From: Verrucomicrobiota bacterium
Lineage (GTDB): Bacteria > Verrucomicrobiota > Verrucomicrobiia > Verrucomicrobiales > Akkermansiaceae
Direction of reading: 5' to 3'
Length of the DNA stretch: 14,785 bases
Assembly (NCBI GenBank): GCA_026397695.1
Contig: JAPLUJ010000314.1
Span: forward strand, 1 to 14,785
Under the pieces are notes generated by a model. The model saw only the letters and a list, made by a program, of their open reading frames with translations, made no database searches and was not told where the DNA came from. Below, piece by piece: positions 1-6,046 of this stretch (position 1 is the first letter of the stretch; each line of letters opens with the position of its first letter). Both the position numbers and the translations under genes were made by a program.

Positions 1-463
1 GCCTTACCCGGGTGATCGGAAGAGGCATGGCGCGGATCGCCGTCCATGTGCATTCATAGAGCTTGCCTACGGCTTCCTGCGCATCATCGGCAAGCGGCGT
101 GTCGCAGACAAATTTGAAATGCTTGGTTTGATAGATGGTTTTGCCCGCATTGTCTTTTCTGGCTTTTACCTCTTTGAGTTTGAAGTCTTTGGGACCAGGG
201 ATGATTTCAGGCCATTTGTCCGGGTTGTCGATGCCGGAGTCCTCCAAGTCGGCCTTTCTTTTCAGGAATGCAATGTCGTCGGGACAGAGTTTTTCCATGG
301 CCACGGGGACTTGCTGGCCGTTGCTGAGCTGGAGTGTCACGGTGTTCCCAACAAAGCTTACGAGGTCCGCGCTGATGGTTTTGCCATCCTTGCTGGTCCA
401 TGTGCGGGCAGCAAGCGGGAGACTTGCCAGCAGCAGGAATGTTAGAAACGTCTGGATTTGCAT
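1..463 (-). CDS. secreted protein with SHD1-like N-terminal domain, 3' part missing
   Basis: The gene runs off the left edge, so only the first 154 codons are present. The ATG at 463 opens a clear signal peptide (MQIQTFLTFLLLASLPLAA) with likely cleavage after residue 19. Residues 20 to about 66 (RTWTSKDGKTISADL, then a Val/Leu-rich stretch ending near the DDIAFL motif) resemble the SHD1-type beta domain common in exported proteins of Verrucomicrobia and Planctomycetes. A linker rich in Lys and Pro follows. From about residue 110 a new domain begins with YQTKHFKFVCDTPL, which in related proteins often leads into a peptidase-like or DUF1570-like fold; here that is a guess because the rest is cut off. 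No good ribosome-binding site precedes the ATG. The function is unknown; export to the periplasm or surface is the safest statement. Confidence 0.75.
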   Translation of the reverse strand, partial: MQIQTFLTFLLLASLPLAARTWTSKDGKTISADLVSFVGNTVTLQLSNGQQVPVAMEKLCPDDIAFLKRKADLEDSGIDNPDKWPEIIPGPKDFKLKEVKARKDNAGKTIYQTKHFKFVCDTPLADDAQEAVGKLYECTWTAIRAMPLPITRVR

Positions 464-558
464 GGGTGCGTGGAAATGCCAATGGATCCAATGGCGGGTG
501 TCCAGACAAATCAAGACCGGAGTAAAGCCACGGCACGCGGCGTGGGTGCGACTACCCG

Positions 559-1317
559 TTATTCTAACTGAATTCCCACCGGGCAGTGGTCGGACCCGTG
601 AACCTGCGGCAGGATATCCGCCGCGACAACGCGATGCATGAACGGCGTGGAGACCCCGAAATAATCGATTCTCCACCCGACATTCTTCTGGCGGGCGCCG
701 CCGCGGTACGACCACCATGTATAGGCGGCGGTTTGGTCCGGATGGAAATGCCGGTAGGCGTCCACAAACCCGGCATCTAACAATTTTGTGAAGCTCGCAC
801 GTTCCTCATCGGAGAATCCCGGGCTGCGGCGGTTTTCACGCGGGCGTGCGAGGTCGATCTCCTGGTGGGCGACGTTCAGGTCGCCACAGAAAACCACGGG
901 TTTGTGGCGGGCTGCATGGGCGACATGAGTGCGGAACACCTCATCCCAGGTCAGCCGATAAGGCAGCCGCCGCAGTTCGTCCTGGGCGTTCGGGGTGTAC
1001 ACATTGACGAGGATGAAATCCGCATATTCCAGGGTGAGCACGCGGCCCTCATGGTCGTGGTCGGCGTGGCCGAGTCCCACTCTAACGTCCAGCGGTGATT
1101 CGCGCGTAAACACGGCAACGCCCGAATAGCCGGGCTTATCCGCGGAATTCCAAAACGAGTGGTAGCCGGCCAATTCCAAGGGGAGTTGTACTTGTTCGGG
1201 GCGGGCTTTGGTTTCCTGCAGGCAGAGGATGTCGGGTTTGTCGGTGGCGATAAATTCGCCGAACCCCTTGCCGAGCACCGCACGAATCCCGTTCACATTC
1301 CACGACAGCAATTTCAT
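559..1317 (-). CDS. xth: exodeoxyribonuclease III (AP endonuclease)
   Basis: This 252-residue protein is a DNA-repair enzyme of the exonuclease III / EEP family. It cuts the backbone at abasic sites and removes 3' blocks with a metal-dependent active site. The motifs appear in order: WNVNGIRA (residues 6-13, metal-side Asn7), LQETKA (33-38, metal-binding Glu35), the NVYTPN tyrosine motif (105-110), GDLNVAH (145-151, catalytic Asp146 and Asn148), WRIDYF (215-220), and the terminal SDHCPV (242-247, Asp243-His244 pair). Length is usual for the family. The reading frame stays open upstream through the tRNA-Ser gene, but the family starts at MKLLSWN, so the ATG at 1317 is chosen and the extra 28 codons are tRNA sequence. 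It lies 11 nt after the tRNA and is probably co-transcribed with it. The 95 bp beyond its stop contain only a weak hairpin (528-545). Confidence 0.95.
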   Translation of the reverse strand: MKLLSWNVNGIRAVLGKGFGEFIATDKPDILCLQETKARPEQVQLPLELAGYHSFWNSADKPGYSGVAVFTRESPLDVRVGLGHADHDHEGRVLTLEYADFILVNVYTPNAQDELRRLPYRLTWDEVFRTHVAHAARHKPVVFCGDLNVAHQEIDLARPRENRRSPGFSDEERASFTKLLDAGFVDAYRHFHPDQTAAYTWWSYRGGARQKNVGWRIDYFGVSTPFMHRVVAADILPQVHGSDHCPVGIQLE

Positions 1318-1328
1318 CTTTGTTAGGG

Positions 1329-1415
1329 CGGAACGGGAGGGATTCGAACCCTCGGTAGCGTTACCACTACGCTCCCTTAGCAAGGGAGTGCTTTCGACCA
1401 CTCAGCCACCGTTCC
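1329..1415 (-). tRNA. tRNA-Ser, anticodon GCU
   Basis: Read on the minus strand this is an 87-nt cloverleaf with the long variable arm of a class II tRNA. The acceptor stem pairs GGAACGG with CCGTTCC (7 bp) and the discriminator base is G. The anticodon stem pairs CTCCC with GGGAG around the loop TTGCTAA, giving anticodon GCT (1379-1381 on the plus strand), which reads AGC and AGU serine codons. The T arm is GAGGG-TTCGAAT-CCCTC. The variable arm can form GTAG/CTAC. The 3' CCA is not encoded and must be added after transcription. It sits 24 nt after the unknown 553-residue gene and 11 nt before xth. Confidence 0.97.
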
Positions 1416-1439
1416 TGGATGCGGGTCACGAGGTTTCAA

Positions 1440-3101
1440 TCATAGGTCGGCAGGGACGTCAACCCCGGGAGATGGATTCTGCGACAATTCGGCGTTTTCG
1501 GGCGGATCTGCCGGATCTGCCGGATGGGAAGGATGGGAAGGATGGGAAGGATCGGATGAGGATTCATCGGCGGAGCTTTCCTCGGATGAGGGTTCCTCAG
1601 AGGAGTTCTCATCCGCAGCAGCGTCGTCGGGGGATTTGGGTTTTCCGGATTTCTTCTTATGGGTTTTATTAGTCTTGAGCGTGGCGGTTGGATCGGGCGT
1701 CGGGGGTTCCCGGACCTCCTGCACGGAAAGGGTATCGTCAGTGAAGAGCAGGATGTGGCCCTGATGGAGCAGCCAGAAGAGATCCGCAGCAAACTCCGAT
1801 GGCGGCGCCGTGCCACCTTCCGGCAAGACGGCTTTCCAAAGACCTTCAAGTTTTGCGGGTTTGTTCGCGCGGATCCACGCGACCATGATGCCGGGGCGTT
1901 CGGCGAGGATGGCACCGACTGGCAGCGGGTGGGGCCGGGCCGGGCCTGTTAGAAGTTTCCCTTGGCGTTTGAAAACCGGCAGGTGTTCGGCCTCGATGGC
2001 GCGGCACACCGAGGGGATCAGGATCGCCGGATGATTGCGAGCGTGGTTGCCGGATAGTTTCAGGGAAGTCATCAGCGAGGGTGACAAGTGAGATGGGGCA
2101 ATGGAGGCCAGGACTTCGGTATAGCGGACCTCGGCAAAGGCGCGCTCGACACAGCGTGCGGCCAGCGTGCGTTCGGCTTCGCTTCGCTCGTCGATCCAGG
2201 CGTCATCCGCATCGTCCTTGATCCGCCAATGGGTCTTTTGTTTCATGGTTTCCAACCACGCATTCACGGCATCCTCGCCACGTTCGGTGCGGACCTTGGC
2301 GGAATACACGGCGAATGGCATGTGAGGAAATCGTTCGCGGTGGAGGCGGCGCAGATTCACCTGATAGGCATGGAAATTCGGCGGGCCGAGCCAAGCGCCG
2401 GAGATCCCGCAGCGTGCGACCGACTGGAAGTTGCCGGTGGGGGGATCGACTTCGATGGTTTCCTCTTCGATGAACTGTTTGCGTAAATCCGACTGCCACA
2501 AGTGGCGGATGGCCTCCTCGCGGGTGAGAAAAACGCATTCATCGATCTTGCCGCGCCACAACGGTGGATGCGGATCAGGGGCTTCGAAGACCGCGCGGCA
2601 GCGGGCACGTTCGGCGAGCAGGATTTTGGCGACGTCGTAAAGCGGATAGACACGTGCCACATGTTGGATTTCCTTGCCGATAAGATGGACGGCTTGCGGA
2701 TCGGGGATGAGCGTCACGCGCACGCCTTCGGCGGGTGGGGCCTCCTCGATGCGCGGCGGGCCGTCGCGGCGCTCATCGGGTTTCCCGCCGCGATCCTGAA
2801 ACGTGCGGTTACCTCCATCACGGCCGCGCGCGCCACCTCTACGGTCATCACTTCTACGGTCATCGCCTCTGCGGTTGTCGCCTCCGCGGTTGTCGGATCC
2901 GCGGTCATCGCCTCGGCGGTTGTCGCGGCGGGGTGGGCGATCCTCGGATGGGAAATCGTGTTTTGGCGTGGTCTCTTGCGGGCCGCCGGTGGCACGTGCC
3001 CATGATGGACCGAGTGCAAAACTGGACAAGAGGCTGCTCAATGGATCGTTATCGGAATCGCTCACGGGCTGAAGACTAAAGAATGATTTTGAAAATGACA
3101 A
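1440..3101 (-). CDS. protein of unknown function with Arg/Asp repeat tract
   Basis: I do not recognise this 553-residue protein. Residues 1-50 are polar with an SSLLSSF stretch. Residues 58-87 are a five-residue repeat of Asp, Asn, Arg and Gly (for example DNRRG, DDRRS), followed by more RG/RD sequence to about 117, which resembles the disordered arms of RNA-binding proteins. Residues 120-460 look folded and soluble, with landmarks HLIGKEIQHVARVYPLYDVA, WRGKIDECVFLTREEAIRHLW and LFWLLHQGHILLFTDDTLSV. The tail is disordered: Lys-rich, then Ser/Glu-rich, then a PSH/PAD triplet repeat. There is no signal peptide or membrane segment. The longest frame starts with TTG at 3101, only 13 nt after the waaA stop. 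A GTG at 3065 (giving VSDSDNDPL) is an alternative, and neither has a well-spaced ribosome-binding site. It is probably co-transcribed with waaA. Confidence 0.8.
   Translation of the reverse strand: MSFSKSFFSLQPVSDSDNDPLSSLLSSFALGPSWARATGGPQETTPKHDFPSEDRPPRRDNRRGDDRGSDNRGGDNRRGDDRRSDDRRGGARGRDGGNRTFQDRGGKPDERRDGPPRIEEAPPAEGVRVTLIPDPQAVHLIGKEIQHVARVYPLYDVAKILLAERARCRAVFEAPDPHPPLWRGKIDECVFLTREEAIRHLWQSDLRKQFIEEETIEVDPPTGNFQSVARCGISGAWLGPPNFHAYQVNLRRLHRERFPHMPFAVYSAKVRTERGEDAVNAWLETMKQKTHWRIKDDADDAWIDERSEAERTLAARCVERAFAEVRYTEVLASIAPSHLSPSLMTSLKLSGNHARNHPAILIPSVCRAIEAEHLPVFKRQGKLLTGPARPHPLPVGAILAERPGIMVAWIRANKPAKLEGLWKAVLPEGGTAPPSEFAADLFWLLHQGHILLFTDDTLSVQEVREPPTPDPTATLKTNKTHKKKSGKPKSPDDAAADENSSEEPSSEESSADESSSDPSHPSHPSHPADPADPPENAELSQNPSPGVDVPADL
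1504..1557 (-). repeat. 9-bp tandem repeat encoding PSH/PAD triplets
   Basis: On the plus strand two copies of GGATCTGCC are followed by three copies of GGATGGGAA and one degenerate copy (GGATCGGAT), all in a 9-bp register. On the coding strand this gives the PSHPSHPSHPADPADP tail of the 553-residue protein. The exact copies suggest recent slippage and likely length differences between strains. Confidence 0.85.
2841..2930 (-). repeat. 15-bp tandem repeat, six copies, encoding Arg/Asp pentapeptides
   Basis: Six 15-bp units stand in register on the plus strand: ACGGTCATCACTTCT, ACGGTCATCGCCTCT, GCGGTTGTCGCCTCC, GCGGTTGTCGGATCC, GCGGTCATCGCCTCG and GCGGTTGTCGCGGCG. They encode the charged pentapeptide repeats at residues 58-87 of the 553-residue protein. 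Copies differ mostly so that Arg, Asp/Asn and Gly/Ser are kept, which points to selection on the peptide rather than mere DNA slippage. Confidence 0.85.
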
Positions 3102-3114
3102 ACTCCGCGTTGAG

Positions 3115-4395
3115 TCATTTTTGTGGGCTGGAGAGGGTGGTTAGCAGTGCGAGAATGCGACGTGTCGCGCCGGCATGACGGACGAGGAGTTGGGCGGCGT
3201 TGCGGGTCATGGTGATAATGGCGTTGTAAAGTCCGGATTGATCGACAACGCGGAGGCATCCGTGCGCATGGGTGAGACGGTTGGCCAACGGCTCGAAGTT
3301 TTCCATGTGGGGGCCGCAGATCACGGGTTTGCCGGCGAGAATGGCCTCGGCGGGATTCTGCCCGCCATGGGCGAAGAAACTCTTGCCGATGATCACCACG
3401 TCGGCGTGGGCCGTCCAATCGCGCAGTTCACCGGTGGAATCGATGACAAACACATGAGGGCGATCATCGGACGACGCGAGCTTGGCAAGCGATGGAAACT
3501 GCGACCGCATCACCACCCTGAAGCCGGCAAGTTCCAGATCGTTTTGCACAGCGGCGCGGCGCTCCGCGTGGCGCGGCACGATCACGGGCAACGCGTTTGG
3601 CACGGCGTCACGGATGGCGGATGCGATCCACGCGTCTTCCCCGGCATGGGTGCTCGCGGCGAGGATGACCGGGCGCTGCTTGCCGAAAGCATCGAGCATG
3701 TCTTGGAAATCCGGTCGTTTCGCGGGTCGCGGGCCGTCACCGGGATCAAACTTGAGACTGCCGGTGTGATGAATTCGTTGCGGGTCCACGCCGAGGTTCC
3801 GCCAGATTTCCGCGTCCTCGGGTTCCTGGATGGCGACCGCATCTAACAGCGAGAAAACCGGGCGCACCCACGCGGCGAAGCGCCGGTAGCGGCGTGCCGA
3901 CTGAGGGGACATGCGTGCGTTGACGAGGGCGACCGGAATCCGGCGGTTCCGGCAAGCGAGTAACAGATAGGGCCATGCCTCGCCCTCGATCAGGACGATT
4001 TGCGACGGTTCGAAGCGCTTGCAATAACGCCGGACCATCGATGGGAAATCAAGTGGCGCATAGGTGACCCGCAGTTCCATGATGCCTGCGGCGCTTGCCA
4101 CGGCGTGGCCGGTGGCGGTGCCGGTGGCAAGCACGAAACGCTGATCGGGTTCGCGCACCAGCCATGCGCGGATGAGTTTCAGGGCGAGCAGGGATTCCCC
4201 CACACTGATGGCGTGGATGTGCACCGCGCCTTTGGGTTCGTTGTCGCATGCCGTTGGGTAAACCGCCACCCGTTCACCGAGGCGCGTGCCGAAGCCGCCG
4301 CGCCGCAACATTTTCACCAGCCAGCCGGGAAAGGCCGCCATGAACAGCAGCGGCAGCAACAACCGGTATAACAGCAGGGCGGGAAACAAGCGCAT
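3115..4395 (-). CDS. waaA: 3-deoxy-D-manno-octulosonic acid (KDO) transferase
   Basis: WaaA moves KDO from CMP-KDO onto the lipid A precursor at the inner face of the cytoplasmic membrane, an early step of lipopolysaccharide synthesis. From the ATG at 4395 the protein has 426 residues, normal for the family. It begins with a hydrophobic membrane-association helix (RLFPALLLYRLLLPLLF). The N-terminal half shows HAISVGES (61-68, with the conserved acidic residue Glu67), TYAPLDFP (111-118), EGEAWPY (137-143, usually ETELWPN) and VNARMS (158-163). The C-terminal half shows ASTHAGE (247-253), PRHAER (274-279), DSTGEL (319-324) and GGQNPAEA (344-351). The frame is open up to 4545, but those 50 extra codons do not look like WaaA and overlap the promoter of the divergent metal operon, so the shorter start is preferred. 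It is followed closely by the 553-residue gene. Confidence 0.93.
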   Translation of the reverse strand: MRLFPALLLYRLLLPLLFMAAFPGWLVKMLRRGGFGTRLGERVAVYPTACDNEPKGAVHIHAISVGESLLALKLIRAWLVREPDQRFVLATGTATGHAVASAAGIMELRVTYAPLDFPSMVRRYCKRFEPSQIVLIEGEAWPYLLLACRNRRIPVALVNARMSPQSARRYRRFAAWVRPVFSLLDAVAIQEPEDAEIWRNLGVDPQRIHHTGSLKFDPGDGPRPAKRPDFQDMLDAFGKQRPVILAASTHAGEDAWIASAIRDAVPNALPVIVPRHAERRAAVQNDLELAGFRVVMRSQFPSLAKLASSDDRPHVFVIDSTGELRDWTAHADVVIIGKSFFAHGGQNPAEAILAGKPVICGPHMENFEPLANRLTHAHGCLRVVDQSGLYNAIITMTRNAAQLLVRHAGATRRILALLTTLSSPQK

Positions 4396-4450
4396 CGCGG
4401 CATACCATAGGCGGCCATTCGCGACAGGTAAAGCAGGATGGCTCAAGACC

Positions 4451-4468
4451 TGCCTGTCGGACCAGGCA
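4451..4468. repeat. inverted repeat upstream of the metal operon promoter
   Basis: TGCCTG and CAGGCA form a perfect 6-bp inverted repeat around a 6-nt centre (TCGGAC), ending 12 nt before the promoter motif at 4481. Lying between two divergent genes, it could be a regulator site or a chance hairpin. Nothing in the sequence decides between these. Confidence 0.3.
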
Positions 4469-4480
4469 TGCGGAAAAAAA

Positions 4481-4511
4481 TTGGCAAGGGTTTTGGGATA
4501 AGGCGGGGTAT
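4481..4511 (+). promoter_or_regulatory. candidate ECF sigma promoter of the metal operon (copy 1)
   Basis: TTG is followed by CAAGGGTTT (4485-4493), 10 nt, then CGGGGTAT (4504-4511). A second copy with the same spacing lies before the tolC-like gene at 5904-5934; the two match at 21 of 31 positions. The two blocks fit the -35 and -10 elements of an ECF promoter. Transcription would start near 4518, leaving a leader of about 25 nt before the ATG at 4545. The assignment to the neighbouring sigma factor is inference, modelled on the two CnrH promoters of the cnr operon. Confidence 0.6.
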
Positions 4512-4544
4512 CACAGGTGCAGGACACCATGAAACCGCTCGACA

Positions 4545-4865
4545 ATGAACGATGCCCAATTGGATCAACTGCTCAAGGATGCATGCCCCCCCGTGGCACC
4601 TCCTCAAGATTTCCAGCGCGATGTCTGGTTGCGCATTGCCGCGACTGAAACCATTGGATGGAAACCCCGCGTGGCTCTTATCCTGGAGCGCTTTCTCGGT
4701 GTCTTCACCCTGCCGCCGGTCGCCGTGGCCACCTGCACCGCGATGGTGGCGCTCGGCGCATGGTGCGGCTTGCAACCGGATCACTCTACCCCGTCCGGTG
4801 ATGTCGCCTACATTCAGTCTGTTAGCCCGTTCGCCCATCACCGCCGAAAAAAGGACTCATGGTGA
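4545..4865 (+). CDS. CnrY-like anti-sigma membrane protein
   Basis: This 106-residue protein has the layout of CnrY, the small anti-sigma factor that holds its ECF sigma factor at the membrane. A cytoplasmic arm of about 50 residues carries two likely helices (NDAQLDQLLKD and PQDFQRDVWLRIAATE). One membrane segment covers about residues 51-75 (around VFTLPPVAVATCTAMVALGA), and about 30 residues follow outside, ending HHRRKKDSW. Sequence likeness to CnrY itself is weak; the call rests on size, layout and position directly before a sensor and a sigma gene. The ATG at 4545 is the first start in frame (a stop lies at 4530-4532) but has no clear ribosome-binding site. The gene overlaps the next one by 7 nt, so translation is probably coupled. 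It could also be a small membrane protein of another role. Confidence 0.7.
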   Translation: MNDAQLDQLLKDACPPVAPPQDFQRDVWLRIAATETIGWKPRVALILERFLGVFTLPPVAVATCTAMVALGAWCGLQPDHSTPSGDVAYIQSVSPFAHHRRKKDSW

Positions 4866-5314
4866 TCATCCTGGCAGCGGCAATCGGCATCGCCGCATAT
4901 CAGATCACGCGTACCCACCAGCAGTCGGAGCACAAGGAAGTGCTGCTGGATGCCATGCCGGAACTGGCGTGGCTGCGTGGCGAGTTGAAGTTGACCGACG
5001 CCCAATTCGCAAAAGCCAGCGCACTGCACGCCGCCTACCGACCGAAGTGTGCGGCGATGTGCCGCAGCATCGCGCAGGCCCAGGCCAGACTCGAGACCTT
5101 GGCAAGAGGCGGGCGCGGAATGTCGCCGGAACTCGCGGAAGCCATCCGCGAGCACGCCCGCGTGCAGGCGGAATGCCAACAGAAAATGCTCGAGCATCTC
5201 TATCAGACGGCGGACCTGCTGGATGACAGGCAGGCGGCCAAATATCTCGAAACGGTGCTTCCCCACGCGCTGGACTCGAGCGGTGGCGGCACGGTTAGTT
5301 GCCATCGTGATTAG
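4859..5314 (+). CDS. CnrX-like periplasmic metal sensor, membrane-anchored
   Basis: The 151-residue protein starts with a membrane anchor (VIILAAAIGIAAYQI, residues 2-16) and continues as an all-helical periplasmic domain, as in CnrX and other Metal_resist (PF13801)-type sensors. Helix landmarks are ELAWLRGELKLTDAQFAKAS, RPKCAAMCRSIAQAQARLETLA and AECQQKMLEHLYQTADLLDD; the phrase LKLTDAQF is typical of the family. Candidate metal ligands are His20, His25, Cys64, Cys68, Cys106, Met110 and His113. CnrX binds through His and Glu residues plus a His-x3-Met pair; here a Cys106-x3-Met110 pair seems to take that place, which suits Cu(I) or Ag(I). In the cnr model the sensor keeps the anti-sigma factor active until metal binds. 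AAGGA lies 3 nt before the ATG, and the start overlaps the upstream gene. Confidence 0.75.
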   Translation: MVIILAAAIGIAAYQITRTHQQSEHKEVLLDAMPELAWLRGELKLTDAQFAKASALHAAYRPKCAAMCRSIAQAQARLETLARGGRGMSPELAEAIREHARVQAECQQKMLEHLYQTADLLDDRQAAKYLETVLPHALDSSGGGTVSCHRD

Positions 5315-5335
5315 CCCGCATCCCCGCAACATATC

Positions 5336-5902
5336 ATGGATGCCACCGATTCCGCATTGATGTCACGCCTCGCCGCCGGCGATGACCTCGCGCTCAACAT
5401 CCTGATGACGCGCTGGAGCGGGCGGGTGGTGGGCTTTATCTATCGGATGACCGGGCGGCACGAAACCGCAGCGGACCTGGCACAGGAAACCTTCGTTAAA
5501 CTCTATCAGGCCCGCACACGCTACCGTCCTCAGGATTCATTCAGTACTTATCTCTTTGCCATCGCGGTGAACCTTGCCAGGAACCACGCCCGCTGGCAGG
5601 CGCGTCACCCTTCGGTTTCCCTGGATGCCACGGGTCCGGATGGCACGTGGATTCTCCCCGAACCCGCTGACCCGCACCAAACACCCGCCGAACTCGCTCT
5701 CTCGCGGGAAAAATCCGCAGAGGTGAACCGCGCCATTCTTGCGCTCCCGTTGGAATTGCGGGAAGCGCTCACGCTCTTCATCCACGAGGGCATGAGTTAT
5801 GCCGGGATCGCGGAACTTTGCCGCTGCAGCCCCAAGGCCGTGGAAACCCGCATTTACCGCGCCCGCCAAATCCTCAAGGAACAACTCAAGGACCTGCGCT
5901 GA
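5336..5902 (+). CDS. ECF RNA polymerase sigma factor, CnrH-like
   Basis: This 188-residue protein is a two-domain ECF (group 4) sigma factor. Sigma region 2 spans about residues 20-90, with the core-binding signature DLAQETFVKLYQ (48-58) and the promoter-melting and -10-reading part FSTYLFAIAVNLARNHAR (69-86). A Pro-rich linker follows to about 125. Region 4 (134-184) reads LPLELREALTLFIHEGMSYAGIAEL, then a helix-turn-helix ending in KAVETRIYRARQIL, which would read the -35 element. Length is close to CnrH. It starts 21 nt after the sensor gene and its stop is followed almost at once by the second promoter motif. By analogy with cnr it is released from the membrane when metal binds the sensor, then transcribes its own cluster. 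The sigma assignment is firm; the partner pairing is inferred from position. Confidence 0.93.
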   Translation: MDATDSALMSRLAAGDDLALNILMTRWSGRVVGFIYRMTGRHETAADLAQETFVKLYQARTRYRPQDSFSTYLFAIAVNLARNHARWQARHPSVSLDATGPDGTWILPEPADPHQTPAELALSREKSAEVNRAILALPLELREALTLFIHEGMSYAGIAELCRCSPKAVETRIYRARQILKEQLKDLR

Positions 5903-5903
5903 T

Positions 5904-5934
5904 TTGTCAAGGGTTTGCCGCCCATCCGGGTTAT
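5904..5934 (+). promoter_or_regulatory. candidate ECF sigma promoter before the tolC-like gene (copy 2)
   Basis: TTG, then CAAGGGTTT at 5908-5916, 10 nt, and CGGGTTAT at 5927-5934 repeat the motif found at 4481-4511 with identical spacing. It begins just after the sigma factor stop codon. The -10 block lies in a small inverted repeat (GGGT/ACCC, 5928-5940). Transcription would start near 5941, giving a leader of roughly 105 nt before the ATG at 6047. This matches the cnr layout, where a separate promoter drives the pump genes. Confidence 0.6.
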
Positions 5935-6046
5935 ATACCCATGTGATGTGGCCGCTCCAGTGTTTACCGCAACTAAAACGGTGCATCGGTACGAAACAAC
6001 CGGCACATGCAAACCAGCTATCTAACACAAATACCCGGTGTTTCAC

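Noticed and set aside
528..545. Terminator after xth
   Set aside because: The CCACG/CGTGG hairpin is only 5 bp with an 8-nt loop and no T-run on the minus strand follows.
1318..1401. N-terminal extension of exonuclease III by 28 codons
   Set aside because: These codons are the tRNA-Ser gene read in frame, and the conserved family start is the ATG at 1317.
4396..4545. N-terminal extension of WaaA by 50 codons
   Set aside because: The added residues do not resemble WaaA, and the stretch contains the promoter motif of the divergent operon.
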